This document shows positions 1-9,310 of a stretch of 64,000 nt of DNA, in pieces. The notes beneath the pieces are model-generated. The model worked only from the letters and a program-made list of their open reading frames with translations. It ran no database searches and was not told the DNA's origin. The stretch comes from CAVTWH01 sp963738365 (GTDB lineage Bacteria; Actinomycetota; Actinomycetes; Mycobacteriales; Micromonosporaceae). Within the stretch, counting starts at the first letter, position 1. Each line of letters begins with the position of its first letter. Location: assembly GCA_963738365.1 (NCBI GenBank), contig CAVTWH010000007.1, forward strand, positions 1,054,001 through 1,118,000. Reading direction: 5' to 3'. The translations under genes and the position numbers were made by a program.

Positions 1-1782
<1,782 letters not shown>

Positions 1783-1800
1783 GTTTTCTTCTTGGCTTTG

Positions 1801-1893
1801 GTTGCGGGTGGGGGTGGGGCGGCTGGGGTGCCCACTCCGGGCGGTCAGGCTTGATCCCTGCGTGGGCACCCCAGCCGCCCCACCCCTCGCAAC
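1801..1893 (+). terminator. long near-perfect inverted repeat after uvrB
   Basis: A perfect 25-bp stem pairs 1811–1835 with 1862–1886 around a 26-nt loop. The outer arms 1801–1806 and 1888–1893 add 6 bp after a small bulge. It starts 18 nt after the uvrB stop, which suits a terminator or mRNA 3'-end hairpin. There is no T tract, as is common in actinobacteria. The stem is much longer than a typical terminator, so a dispersed palindromic repeat is the alternative. Confidence 0.5.
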
Positions 1894-2212
1894 TCGCGGT
1901 GGTGACCTCGGCGCCGGCTTTGGGTTTGGCATAGGAAGTTGCGTGGCTGGGTTGGGCGCTGGGGATCCTTGCTGAGTTGGTGGTGCTCGGTGGTGCTCGT
2001 TTCGGCCGGCGGGGCTGCCCATGTCGCTGGTGCGGCCCCGCCGGCGGTATTCGTGCGGCGGCGGTGGCGCTGTTGGTGCGGCGGCGCTGGCGCTCGGGTT
2101 GATTGCGGTGGATGAGGGTGTCGCGTCCGTGGGGGTCGGCGTGAGTGCTGCTGCGCTGCTGTCCCTGGGGGTGTGGCCCGGGGGTGGTCGCGTCGCGTTG
2201 CGCTGCCGGTGC
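1894..2212. other. noncoding stretch, nothing recognised
   Basis: Strongly G+T-rich top strand between the uvrB hairpin and the terminator of the SGNH esterase gene. Several frames stay open by composition only, and their translations (runs of Arg, Pro, His, Gly) resemble no protein. I see no RNA gene or promoter I can support. Confidence 0.4.
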
Positions 2213-2241
2213 GGTGGGGCCGCTGGGGTGGCGGCCCCACC
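2213..2241 (-). terminator. hairpin terminator of the SGNH esterase gene
   Basis: A perfect 11-bp GC stem (2213–2223 with 2231–2241) encloses a 7-nt loop, 9 nt downstream of the minus-strand stop at 2251–2253. No T tract is present. Position and symmetry support a terminator. Confidence 0.6.
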
Positions 2242-2250
2242 GACGGGTGG

Positions 2251-3045
2251 CTAGAGGGCGGCGGCGAAAGTGGGGTAGTAGCCCTGGGACTGGCCGGCGG
2301 AGTTGGGGTGGTAGGAGTCGTCGACCGGCCAGGTGAGGCTGTTCAGCCACCAGCTGCTGGAGCAGATGCCGTGGTTGGTGAACGGGCCACGGACGTCGGC
2401 GAAGGCGAAGCCGGCGTCGGCGGCGGCCTTGGCGATCACACCGTCCAGGATGTCGGCGCCGTTGTTGATGGCGCTGCGCTTGGTCTCGCTCATGCCGGTG
2501 ATGCAGGAGCCGTTGAGCTGGTAGAAGCGCGGGTAGTCGATGACCACCACGTGCGCGCCGGGGGCCCGGGAGCGGATCTGGGCGTACAGCGTGGCCAGCG
2601 ATCCGGGTAGCACCGTCTGGGCCTTGTTGGTGGCGGTGGCGATGGCCGACAGGCAGCCGGAGTCGCTGGTCAGCACGCAGGTGGACAGCACGCTGACGAA
2701 GCCGACGTCGTTGCCGCCGACCCCGATCGACACCAGGTCGGTGCTGGCGGTGACGGCGCTGAGCTGGCCGCTGGTGACGCTCGCCGTGGTCGCGCCGGAG
2801 CACGCCACGAAGCTGAACGACACGCCGGGGTGGGCGGCGGCCCACAGCGCGGGGTACGCCTTGGGGCTGCGTCGGCAGCTTCCGCTGGCGCTGTCGTAGG
2901 TGCCGGTGCCGACTCCCGAGGAGTACGAGTCACCGAGGGCGACGTAGTGGGTGTACGTGCCTGCCGCCGATGCGGGCGCCGCGAACGCCAGGATGGCGGC
3001 GGCGACGACACCGACGGGCAGGACCATGCTGAGCAGACGACGCAT
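2251..3045 (-). CDS. secreted SGNH/GDSL-family esterase or lipase
   Basis: 264-aa secreted hydrolase expected to cleave ester bonds of lipids or other acyl esters outside the cell. A signal peptide covers about residues 1–28 (Arg-rich start, hydrophobic core, ASA-type cleavage site). The family blocks are in order: GDSYSSG with the nucleophile Ser40, GGND at 110–113, and a C-terminal D-S-Y-H with His246 completing the dyad. Cysteines at 57, 82, 123 and 131 and later suit the disulfide-stabilised streptomycete SGNH lipase/esterase type. Length is normal for the family. The gene stands alone, with its own terminator and a structured leader. The natural substrate cannot be told from sequence. 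Confidence 0.92.
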   Translation of the reverse strand: MRRLLSMVLPVGVVAAAILAFAAPASAAGTYTHYVALGDSYSSGVGTGTYDSASGSCRRSPKAYPALWAAAHPGVSFSFVACSGATTASVTSGQLSAVTASTDLVSIGVGGNDVGFVSVLSTCVLTSDSGCLSAIATATNKAQTVLPGSLATLYAQIRSRAPGAHVVVIDYPRFYQLNGSCITGMSETKRSAINNGADILDGVIAKAAADAGFAFADVRGPFTNHGICSSSWWLNSLTWPVDDSYHPNSAGQSQGYYPTFAAAL

Positions 3046-3047
3046 GG

Positions 3048-3100
3048 GGGCCTCCGGTCCGAGGTACGGGTGAGTAACCAGTACCGGAGTCCGGAGGCCC
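3048..3100 (-). promoter_or_regulatory. structured leader upstream of the esterase gene
   Basis: Inverted repeat immediately 5' of the esterase start: 3048–3057 pairs perfectly with 3091–3100 (10 bp), and an inner GGTAC/GTACC pair sits at 3063–3067 and 3081–3085. It could be a leader hairpin in the mRNA or a dyad operator. It overlaps the purine-rich stretch next to the start codon, so folding could affect translation. Function is inferred from position only. Confidence 0.4.
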
Positions 3101-3209
3101 AGTGATAGATGCCGATGTTTGTTGTTACCCTGTCGTTACGTCGCGTCACCGGTGCATTACACGATGGTCGGAAGATGTTCCAGAACCGTTGGCTGGCAGG
3201 AACTTCCGG

Positions 3210-3500
3210 TCAGTCCACGTCCACGAAGTGCTCGACCCGCGGCGCGCCGTCGAAGTAGGGACCGATCAGCGCGCGCCACTGGGTGAACCGCTCGGTGGCC
3301 CGGAAGTTGTCGAGGTGCGCGTCCACCGAGTCCCACTCCACCAGCAGGACGAAGCGGGCGGGCGTCTCGACGCCCCGGGTCATCCGTACCGAGCGGCAGC
3401 CGGGAGTGCCGGTCAGGATCTCGCGGGCCTTGCCGTAGGCGGCGGCGAACTCGTCCTCGCGGCCGGCGACGACGTCGATGAGAGCAACTTCCAGCACCAT
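3210..3500 (-). CDS. antibiotic biosynthesis monooxygenase (ABM) domain protein
   Basis: 96-aa single-domain protein of the dimeric alpha+beta ABM/EthD-like ferredoxin-fold group. It has the usual N-terminal strand, the FAAAYGKAREIL helix, the VLLVEWDSVDAH central strand and a C-terminal EHF segment. Family members range from quinone monooxygenases to heme degraders and non-enzymatic stress proteins, so no substrate can be assigned. It starts 21 nt after the LarA-like gene stop and is probably transcribed with it; a GGTAGGG-type ribosome site precedes the ATG. Confidence 0.8.
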   Translation of the reverse strand: MVLEVALIDVVAGREDEFAAAYGKAREILTGTPGCRSVRMTRGVETPARFVLLVEWDSVDAHLDNFRATERFTQWRALIGPYFDGAPRVEHFVDVD

Positions 3501-3521
3501 GGATCGGCACCCTACCTGCGC

Positions 3522-4784
3522 CTACTTGTCGGTCGCCAGCCGGTAAAGCACCTCGCCAGCGTTCGGGATGAGCAGCGTGCCGGGCTGCGCCGCCAGCGCC
3601 GCGGGGTCGACGCCGGCCGGGTCGAGCCAGTCCAGCCCGACCGCGCGTACCGTTGCCTCGTCGATGCCGGTGGCCAGGGTGACCGTGGTGCAGCAGCGCT
3701 CACCCGACAGCGGGGTGTAGGTGCCGGCGCCGCGCACGTGGGTCGAGTGGGCCAGCACCCCCCACGGCTCGTCGACGAAGCGTGACCACTGGGCGGTGAA
3801 GTAGTCCCGGCAGTGGTACCCGACCCGGCGGATCTCCGCCTCGTGGGTGTACGAGAGGGTCCGCACGTGCGGGGCGTACAGGATGATCTCGCCGCCGTCG
3901 GCCACCACCGGCTCGGCCTTGTAGACGCCCTTGGCGGCGGTCCAGATCTCGGTGTAGCGGGGCGCCACCACGGAGACCACCCGGCGCACCGGGGCGTCCA
4001 GATAGCGCACGTGCAGCCGGGCGGAGACCCGCGCGGCGGCCTGCCAGGACGCCTCCGGTGGGCCGAAGGCGATGGCGTGCACGTCCTGCGTCCCGGAGCC
4101 GACCACGAAGGACAGCGCCAGCCGGTGGGCCGGGACCAGGGCGGCCGCCCGGTCGATGAGTTCCCGGACCGGGGTCTGGCCGGGCGCCCCGATGATCTCC
4201 CGGCTGGTGATGAGCGCGCCGAGCCAGTGCGACAGGTCGATCACCTCGGCCGCCGCCACGCCCGGCACCAGGTACTTGTTGCCGCCGGAGAAGCCGACCA
4301 CCTCGTGCGGGAAGACCGGCCCGCAGATGAGGACCACGTCGTGCTCGGCGACCGCCCGGTTGAGGCGTACCGGCACCGGCCGGCGCAGCAGGCCGCCGGA
4401 GATCTCCGCCACCTCGTCCGCGCCGACGGTACCCACCGTGGTCAGCGCCGACGGCAGCCACCATTCGTGGTTGCGCACCAGCACGTCCGGGCGCCCAACC
4501 ACGGGGCCGAGATGGCGGGCCAGCGCCTCGTCCGACATCGCGGCGTGGGTACCCAGGGCCACCAGGATGGTCAACCGGCTGACCCGGCCGGACAGCGCCG
4601 CGTGCACGGCGTCCAGCAGCAGCGGCATCGGCGCACTGCGGGTGGCGTCCGGCACCAGCACGCACACGCTGCGCCCGGACAACTGCGCGCCGGCCAGTGC
4701 GCTGGTCACGAAGTCGCGTACCGCCGCCGGGTCGAGCACCCCGGCGGCGCCGTCCAGGACCACGGCATCGCTCATCCGGATCAT
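3522..4784 (-). CDS. LarA-family (nickel pincer) racemase homologue
   Basis: 420-aa member of the lactate racemase catalytic-subunit family (DUF2088 N-domain plus LarA C-domain). The DxTR motif is at Asp46–Arg49. His80, His160, Lys170 and His186 reproduce the spacing of the LarA catalytic and cofactor residues: H160–K170–H186 has gaps of 10 and 16, as H174–K184–H200 does in Lactobacillus LarA. Lys170 would tether the nickel-pincer nucleotide and His186 would bind nickel. No larB, larC or larE maturation gene lies nearby. Family members racemise diverse 2-hydroxyacids, so substrate is unknown. An ATG at 4775 is a possible alternative start. Divergent from pnuC–nadR. Confidence 0.85.
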   Translation of the reverse strand: MIRMSDAVVLDGAAGVLDPAAVRDFVTSALAGAQLSGRSVCVLVPDATRSAPMPLLLDAVHAALSGRVSRLTILVALGTHAAMSDEALARHLGPVVGRPDVLVRNHEWWLPSALTTVGTVGADEVAEISGGLLRRPVPVRLNRAVAEHDVVLICGPVFPHEVVGFSGGNKYLVPGVAAAEVIDLSHWLGALITSREIIGAPGQTPVRELIDRAAALVPAHRLALSFVVGSGTQDVHAIAFGPPEASWQAAARVSARLHVRYLDAPVRRVVSVVAPRYTEIWTAAKGVYKAEPVVADGGEIILYAPHVRTLSYTHEAEIRRVGYHCRDYFTAQWSRFVDEPWGVLAHSTHVRGAGTYTPLSGERCCTTVTLATGIDEATVRAVGLDWLDPAGVDPAALAAQPGTLLIPNAGEVLYRLATDK

Positions 4785-4837
4785 CCTCGCACCCGCCGGC
4801 GTGGCGCCGCACCGGCCACCCCGGCTACCGTGTCGCG

Positions 4838-5467
4838 GTGCTGGATTGGCTGAACTCCACCGCGGTCACCCTGCTCGGCGAACCGGCCAGCGTCGCCGAA
4901 CTGCTCGGCTTCGCCACCGGGCTGCTCTGCGTGGCGCTGGTGGTCCGCCAGCACATCGCGAACTGGCCGGTCGGGATCGTCAACGTGCTCCTGCTGCTGG
5001 TCACCTTCTGGGCCGCCGGCCTGTACGCCGACGCCGCCCTGCAGGTGGTCTACGTGCTGCTCGGCGCCTACGGCTGGTGGGTGTGGAGCACCGGCGCCCG
5101 CCGGGACAGCCTGCCGGTGCGGCGCACCCGGGCCGGCGAATGGTGGGCGCTGGCCGCGGCCGGCGCCGTCCTCGCCGCCGTGCTCTACGCGCTGCTGGAC
5201 CGGGTGATGGACTCCACCGTCCCGGCCGCCGACGCGCTGACCACGATGCTGTCCCTGCTGGCCACCTGGGGGCAGAGTCGCAAGCTGCTGGAGAACTGGT
5301 GGCTGTGGATCGCCGCCGACGTCATCTACGTGCCGCTCTACGCCTACAAGCACCTGTACCTGACCACCGTGCTCTATCTGGTCTTCCTCGCGCTGTGCGT
5401 GGCCGGCCTGCGCGCCTGGAGCGCCGACGCGCGCCGACCGGCGGGCGCCGAGCCGGTGCGGGCATGA
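4838..5467 (+). CDS. pnuC: PnuC-type nicotinamide riboside transporter
   Basis: 209-aa membrane protein with about seven hydrophobic segments and the PnuC signatures NWPVGIVN and, in the C-terminal half, WGQSRKLLENWWLWI followed by DVIYVPLYAYK. PnuC proteins move nicotinamide riboside by facilitated diffusion, trapped by downstream phosphorylation. The GTG at 4838 is the first start giving a typical N-terminus; longer open frame upstream would run into the divergent gene. Its stop overlaps the next start as ATGA, so uptake and salvage are translationally coupled. No riboswitch or NiaR/NrtR site was recognised. Confidence 0.9.
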   Translation: MLDWLNSTAVTLLGEPASVAELLGFATGLLCVALVVRQHIANWPVGIVNVLLLLVTFWAAGLYADAALQVVYVLLGAYGWWVWSTGARRDSLPVRRTRAGEWWALAAAGAVLAAVLYALLDRVMDSTVPAADALTTMLSLLATWGQSRKLLENWWLWIAADVIYVPLYAYKHLYLTTVLYLVFLALCVAGLRAWSADARRPAGAEPVRA

Positions 5468-6525
5468 CCTGCCGGTTCGGCCACGGTCTGGTCGTCGGCA
5501 AGTTCTACCCGCCACACGCCGGGCACCACCACCTCATCGACGTCGCTGCCGCCCGCTGCGAGCGGCTCACCGTGCTGGTGGCCCCGTCCCGCCGCGAGTC
5601 GGTCCCGCTGGAGCTGCGCTGCGCCTGGCTGGGCGAGCGCCATCCGGGCGTCGAGGTGGTCGGCCGCTACGACGACCATCCGGTCGACTACGCCGACCCG
5701 GCCGTCTGGGACCTGCACTGCGCCGTCTTCCGCGCGGCCCTGGGGACCGACCGGGTGGACGCGGTGTTCAGCAGCGAGGGGTACGGGCCGGAGCTGGCGC
5801 GCAGGTTCGGGGCGGTGGCGGTCGCCGTGGACCCGGACCGGCGCACCGTGCCGGTGTCCGGTACGGCCGTGCGCGCCGACCCGGCCGGGCACTGGGGCCA
5901 GCTGTCGGCGCCGGTACGGGCCTGGCTGACCCGGCGGGTGATCGTGGTGGGCGCCGAGTCCACCGGTACCACCACGATGGCCCGGGCGCTGGCCGGGCAC
6001 TACCGCACCGAGTGGGTACCCGAGTACGGCCGGACCCTGACCGCGCAGAAGCTGGCGGCGCTGCGCGCCGGCGACCCGGCCGCCACGGTCTTCGACGTCC
6101 GCTGGGACCGGCGCGACTTCGTGCGGGTCGCCACCGCCCAGAACGCCGCGGAGGACGCGGCGGCCCGTCGCGCCGGCCCGGTGCTGATCGGTGACACCGA
6201 CGCCCGGGCCACCGCCGTGTGGGAGGAGCGCTACCTCGGCGACAGTTCGCCGGCCGTCCGGGCGCTGGCCAGGGACCCGGCGCTGTACCTGTTCACCGAC
6301 CACGTCGGGGTGCCGTTCGAGGACGACGGCCTGCGCGACGGCGAGGCTGTCCGGGCCTGGATGTCCGACCGGCTGCGGCAGGTGCTGGCCGGGACCGGGG
6401 TGCCCGTGGTCGAGTTGACCGGCCCGCACCGGCAGCGGCTGGCCCGTGCCGTCGCGGCCGTCGACGCCCTGCTCTCGGCCGGCTGGTCGTTCGCCGACCC
6501 GATCCCGACCAGGCCAGCCTCCTAG
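5464..6525 (+). CDS. nadR: NadR-like NMN adenylyltransferase / ribosylnicotinamide kinase
   Basis: 353-aa bifunctional NAD-salvage enzyme working with PnuC. The N-terminal nucleotidyltransferase domain shows GKFYPPHAGHH (HxGH at 18–21) and SGTAVR (132–137). The C-terminal kinase domain begins at about residue 158 with GAESTGTTT (163–171). The P-loop Lys expected at position 169 is Thr, an unusual feature, although the rest of the domain (YGR, VLIGDTDA, later Asp/Arg-rich segments) is well kept. There is no N-terminal helix-turn-helix, so the repressor function of enterobacterial NadR is absent. Start ATG overlaps the pnuC stop. Confidence 0.9.
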   Translation: MTCRFGHGLVVGKFYPPHAGHHHLIDVAAARCERLTVLVAPSRRESVPLELRCAWLGERHPGVEVVGRYDDHPVDYADPAVWDLHCAVFRAALGTDRVDAVFSSEGYGPELARRFGAVAVAVDPDRRTVPVSGTAVRADPAGHWGQLSAPVRAWLTRRVIVVGAESTGTTTMARALAGHYRTEWVPEYGRTLTAQKLAALRAGDPAATVFDVRWDRRDFVRVATAQNAAEDAAARRAGPVLIGDTDARATAVWEERYLGDSSPAVRALARDPALYLFTDHVGVPFEDDGLRDGEAVRAWMSDRLRQVLAGTGVPVVELTGPHRQRLARAVAAVDALLSAGWSFADPIPTRPAS

Positions 6526-6604
6526 GAAGTTCTACGGTGCGAGTCGCACAGCACGTCAGTGCGCGGATTGGGCGATCGGCTGTGGGTAGGGCACAATGGG
6601 CCGG

Positions 6605-6734
6605 CAAGAAGGGGAGTACTCCCTCGCGGCGGTGGTCGTCAGCACGGTGCGCACACAAGCACCCGGGGCCGTCGGTTGTGCCAGTGATGGGCAGCGGAGG
6701 AGACCTTCGGAGTCACACCGTGTCTTCCGGAGGT
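6605..6734 (+). promoter_or_regulatory. yybP-ykoY (Mn2+) riboswitch candidate controlling terC-like gene
   Basis: The leader carries the two conserved internal-loop segments of this class: an AAGGGGAGTA element at 6609–6618 and a GGAGGAGACC element at 6696–6705, with a TCGTCAGC segment at 6636–6643 between. P1 can form between GAAGG (6608–6612) and CCTTC (6704–6708). The 3' strand, 6703–6710, can instead pair over 8 bp (one T·G) with 6727–6734, which contains the ribosome site GGAGG. Metal binding would favour P1 and free the ribosome site, giving a translational ON switch. The class is known to precede TerC/MntP-type exporters. Read by eye; a covariance-model search would decide it. Confidence 0.78.
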
Positions 6735-6740
6735 AGCCCA

Positions 6741-7739
6741 GTGCATGTCAGCCTGACCGTATGGATCGTCTCGCTCGTGGCGGTCATCGGCATCCTCGGG
6801 GTTGACCTGCTGGTCATCGGCCGTCGGCCGCACGTCCCCTCGATGCGCGAGTGCGCCCTGTGGGTCGGCCTGTACGTCGGGCTGGCGATCGCCTTCGGCA
6901 TCGGCGTGAGCGTCATCTCCGGCCCCTCCTCCGGCGGCGAGTTCTTCGCCGGCTGGCTCACCGAGTACAGCCTCTCCGTCGACAACCTCTTCGTCTTCGT
7001 CATCATCATGGCCCGGTTCAAGGTGCCCAAGCCGTTCCAGCAGAAGGCACTGCTGATCGGCATCGGACTGGCGCTGGTGATGCGCGGGGCGTTCATCGCC
7101 GTGGGCGCCGCGGCACTCAGCACGTTCGAGTGGATCTTCTACATCTTCGGCGCCTTCCTGGTCTACACCGCGGTGAACCTGGTCCGGCACGGCGAGCTGG
7201 ACGACTCCGACTACAAGGACAACCTGCTGACCCGGTGGAGCCGTAAGGTGCTGCCGATCTCCCGCGAGTTCAACAACGGGCACCTCACCACCCGGGTCGA
7301 CGGCCGGCGGATGTTCACCCCGATCATCCTGGTGGTGGTGGCGCTGGGTACCACCGACCTGATCTTCGCACTGGACTCCATCCCGGCGATCTTCGGGCTG
7401 ACCAAGGAGGCGTACCTCGTCTTCGCCGCCAACGTCTTCGCCCTGATGGGCCTGCGGCAGCTCTACTTCCTGCTCGGCAGCCTGCTGGAGCGGCTGCGGT
7501 ACCTGTCGATCGGGCTCGCCCTGGTGCTCGCCTTCATCGGCGCCAAGCTGGTGCTGGAGGCCCTGCACGACAACAACCTGCCGTTCATCAACGGCGGGCA
7601 GCCGATCGACTGGGCGCCACACATCCCCATCTGGCTGTCGCTGACCGTGATCATCGGCACGCTCGCCGTGGCCACCATCGCCAGCCTGCTGATCGCCCGC
7701 AGGCGCGGCGAACCACTGACCGCCGGCTCCACCCGCTGA
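6741..7739 (+). CDS. TerC/Alx-family membrane metal exporter
   Basis: 332-aa integral membrane protein with eight or nine predicted helices. The two family signatures are EYSLSVDNLFVF in the first half and TTDLIFALDSIPAIFG in the second; their acidic residues form the likely metal path. Riboswitch-controlled TerC relatives export Mn2+, in several bacteria loading secreted metalloproteins. The GTG at 6741 is chosen because GGAGG lies 7 nt upstream and the protein then begins right before the first helix; longer open frame upstream runs through the riboswitch. Mn2+ specificity is inferred from the leader. Confidence 0.88.
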   Translation: MHVSLTVWIVSLVAVIGILGVDLLVIGRRPHVPSMRECALWVGLYVGLAIAFGIGVSVISGPSSGGEFFAGWLTEYSLSVDNLFVFVIIMARFKVPKPFQQKALLIGIGLALVMRGAFIAVGAAALSTFEWIFYIFGAFLVYTAVNLVRHGELDDSDYKDNLLTRWSRKVLPISREFNNGHLTTRVDGRRMFTPIILVVVALGTTDLIFALDSIPAIFGLTKEAYLVFAANVFALMGLRQLYFLLGSLLERLRYLSIGLALVLAFIGAKLVLEALHDNNLPFINGGQPIDWAPHIPIWLSLTVIIGTLAVATIASLLIARRRGEPLTAGSTR

Positions 7740-7744
7740 CCCCG

Positions 7745-8572
7745 GTGGGCACGGTGCCACAGCTGCCCCCGCACCGCTGGCTGGCGGGTGCCCCGGGCGC
7801 GCGGGACCTCGGTGGGCTGCCCACCGCCGACGGCGGCCGGATCCGCTCCGGCGTGCTCTACCGCGCCCCGGCGCTGGGCCGCCTCACCGACGCCGACGTG
7901 GCGACCCTGGGCGCCGCGCGCCTCATCGAAGTGATCGACCTGCGCTTCGGGCAGGAGATCGTCGACTCGCCACCGGACCGGCTGCCGGCCGGCCCGCACC
8001 TGGCGCATGTCCCGGTGCACGATCCGGCGCACCCCGTGTTCAGCTTCGTGACCGCCGTGCTCTCCGGGGACCCGGACGCCAGCGCAGCCGCCGGACAGTT
8101 GCGAGCCGGCGGGCCGGTGCACGTCATGACGGCGGTGTACCGCGCCTTCGTCTCCTCGGCGGCGGTACGCGGCGGGTTCGGCACCGCGCTGCGCCGGGTG
8201 CTGGCCGCCGCCGGCCGGCCGGTGCTCTACCACTGCACGCTCGGCAAGGACCGCACCGGCTGGCTCACCGCCGTGCTGCTCGGCGCCGTGGGGGTCGACC
8301 GGGACACCGTGCTCGCCGACTACCTGCGCACCAACGACGAGATCAGCGAACTGGCCGGCAAGCTGGTGGCGGTCGCCGCCGACCGGCGTGGCCTGGACCC
8401 GGCGCTGGTGGCACCGGTGCTGTCCGCCCGCGCCGAGTATCTCGACGCCGCGTACGACCAGGCGCGGGTCGACTACGGCTCGCTGGCCGGGTACCTGCGC
8501 GACGGGCTGGGCCTGACCGACCTCGACGTGGCCGGGTTGCGCCGGCACCTGGTCGAGGAAGGTGCAGCGTAA
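7745..8572 (+). CDS. tyrosine-protein phosphatase, DSP3 type
   Basis: 275-aa phosphatase of the Y_phosphatase3 family. The P-loop is C164-T-L-G-K-D-R170 followed by TGW, the CX5R active site. The N-terminal block NxRDLGG/LYRAPAL is kept as GARDLGGLP and SGVLYRAPAL. Relatives such as mycobacterial PtpB dephosphorylate phosphotyrosine, phosphoserine/threonine and phosphoinositides. It begins 5 nt after the TerC-like stop and may share its transcript; GTG at 7745 and GTG at 7754 are both possible. The physiological substrate is unknown. Confidence 0.88.
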   Translation: MGTVPQLPPHRWLAGAPGARDLGGLPTADGGRIRSGVLYRAPALGRLTDADVATLGAARLIEVIDLRFGQEIVDSPPDRLPAGPHLAHVPVHDPAHPVFSFVTAVLSGDPDASAAAGQLRAGGPVHVMTAVYRAFVSSAAVRGGFGTALRRVLAAAGRPVLYHCTLGKDRTGWLTAVLLGAVGVDRDTVLADYLRTNDEISELAGKLVAVAADRRGLDPALVAPVLSARAEYLDAAYDQARVDYGSLAGYLRDGLGLTDLDVAGLRRHLVEEGAA

Positions 8573-8626
8573 CCGCAAGATCGGTCATAGGATGGCGCGA
8601 CCACCCCGCCTGAAGAGAGCTGATCG

Positions 8627-9304
8627 ATGTCCTACCCCGGCCCCCCACCGGCCCACCCGGCCGGCCACCCCGCACCGCCCGCCGGTTACCCGCCCCCCGC
8701 TCCCGGCTACCCCCAACCGGCCCACCCCGGCTACCCGGCCCCCGCGCCGTCAGGCCACCCCCGGGCCGCCCCGCCCGGCTATGCCCAGCCGGCACCTGGC
8801 CAGAGCCTGGCCGGACCGGGATATGCGCAGCCCGCGCCGGCCGGCTACCAGCAGCAGCCGGCGGCGGGGCAGCCTTGGCCGGGCGCCGAGACGGCCTGCC
8901 GGGTCTGCGGCTGCGTACCAGCCGCCGAGGTCACCTTCCGGCAGCACCGGGGCATGATCTTCGTCATGCAGTTCCTGAGCTCGAAGGGACCGTTCTGCCG
9001 GGACTGCGGGCTCTGGGCGTTCCGGGACCTCACCGCCCAGACCCTGATCCAGGGCTGGTGGGGGTACGCGTCCGCGATCATCACGCCGATCACCGTGCTG
9101 CTGAACGTGATCCGGCGCCGCAAGGTCGCCAGCCTGGCGCAGCCGCGCCCGCCGCTGGACGGCCGCCCGTACCGGCAGCCGGTGGATCCGGGACCGGCGC
9201 TCTTCGCCCGGCCCACCGCGGTCATCGGAGCGCTGCTGGCGCTGGCCGGTGTGGTGGCCGTCGTCGTCCTGGTGGCTGTCTCGTCCACCGGTTCGTCGGG
9301 CTGA
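8627..9304 (+). CDS. proline-rich zinc-ribbon membrane protein, unknown function
   Basis: 225 aa. Residues 1–85 are a low-complexity Pro/Gly/Tyr/Ala tail of repeated GYPxPA/GYAQPA units, likely disordered. Then comes a zinc-ribbon-like element with C91-x2-C94 (also C96) and C124-x2-C127, a hydrophobic segment around 140–160, and a C-terminal transmembrane helix at about 203–223. This layout is common among unassigned actinobacterial membrane proteins. The ATG at 8627 follows a GAAGAGAG-type ribosome site. It ends 6 nt before the S41-like gene, so the two are probably co-expressed. Confidence 0.75.
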   Translation: MSYPGPPPAHPAGHPAPPAGYPPPAPGYPQPAHPGYPAPAPSGHPRAAPPGYAQPAPGQSLAGPGYAQPAPAGYQQQPAAGQPWPGAETACRVCGCVPAAEVTFRQHRGMIFVMQFLSSKGPFCRDCGLWAFRDLTAQTLIQGWWGYASAIITPITVLLNVIRRRKVASLAQPRPPLDGRPYRQPVDPGPALFARPTAVIGALLALAGVVAVVVLVAVSSTGSSG

Positions 9305-9310
9305 CCCCCG

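Noticed and set aside
4072..5463. A long plus-strand open frame that would extend NadR upstream
   Set aside because: It overlaps the LarA-like and pnuC genes and has no family resemblance. NadR starts at 5464.
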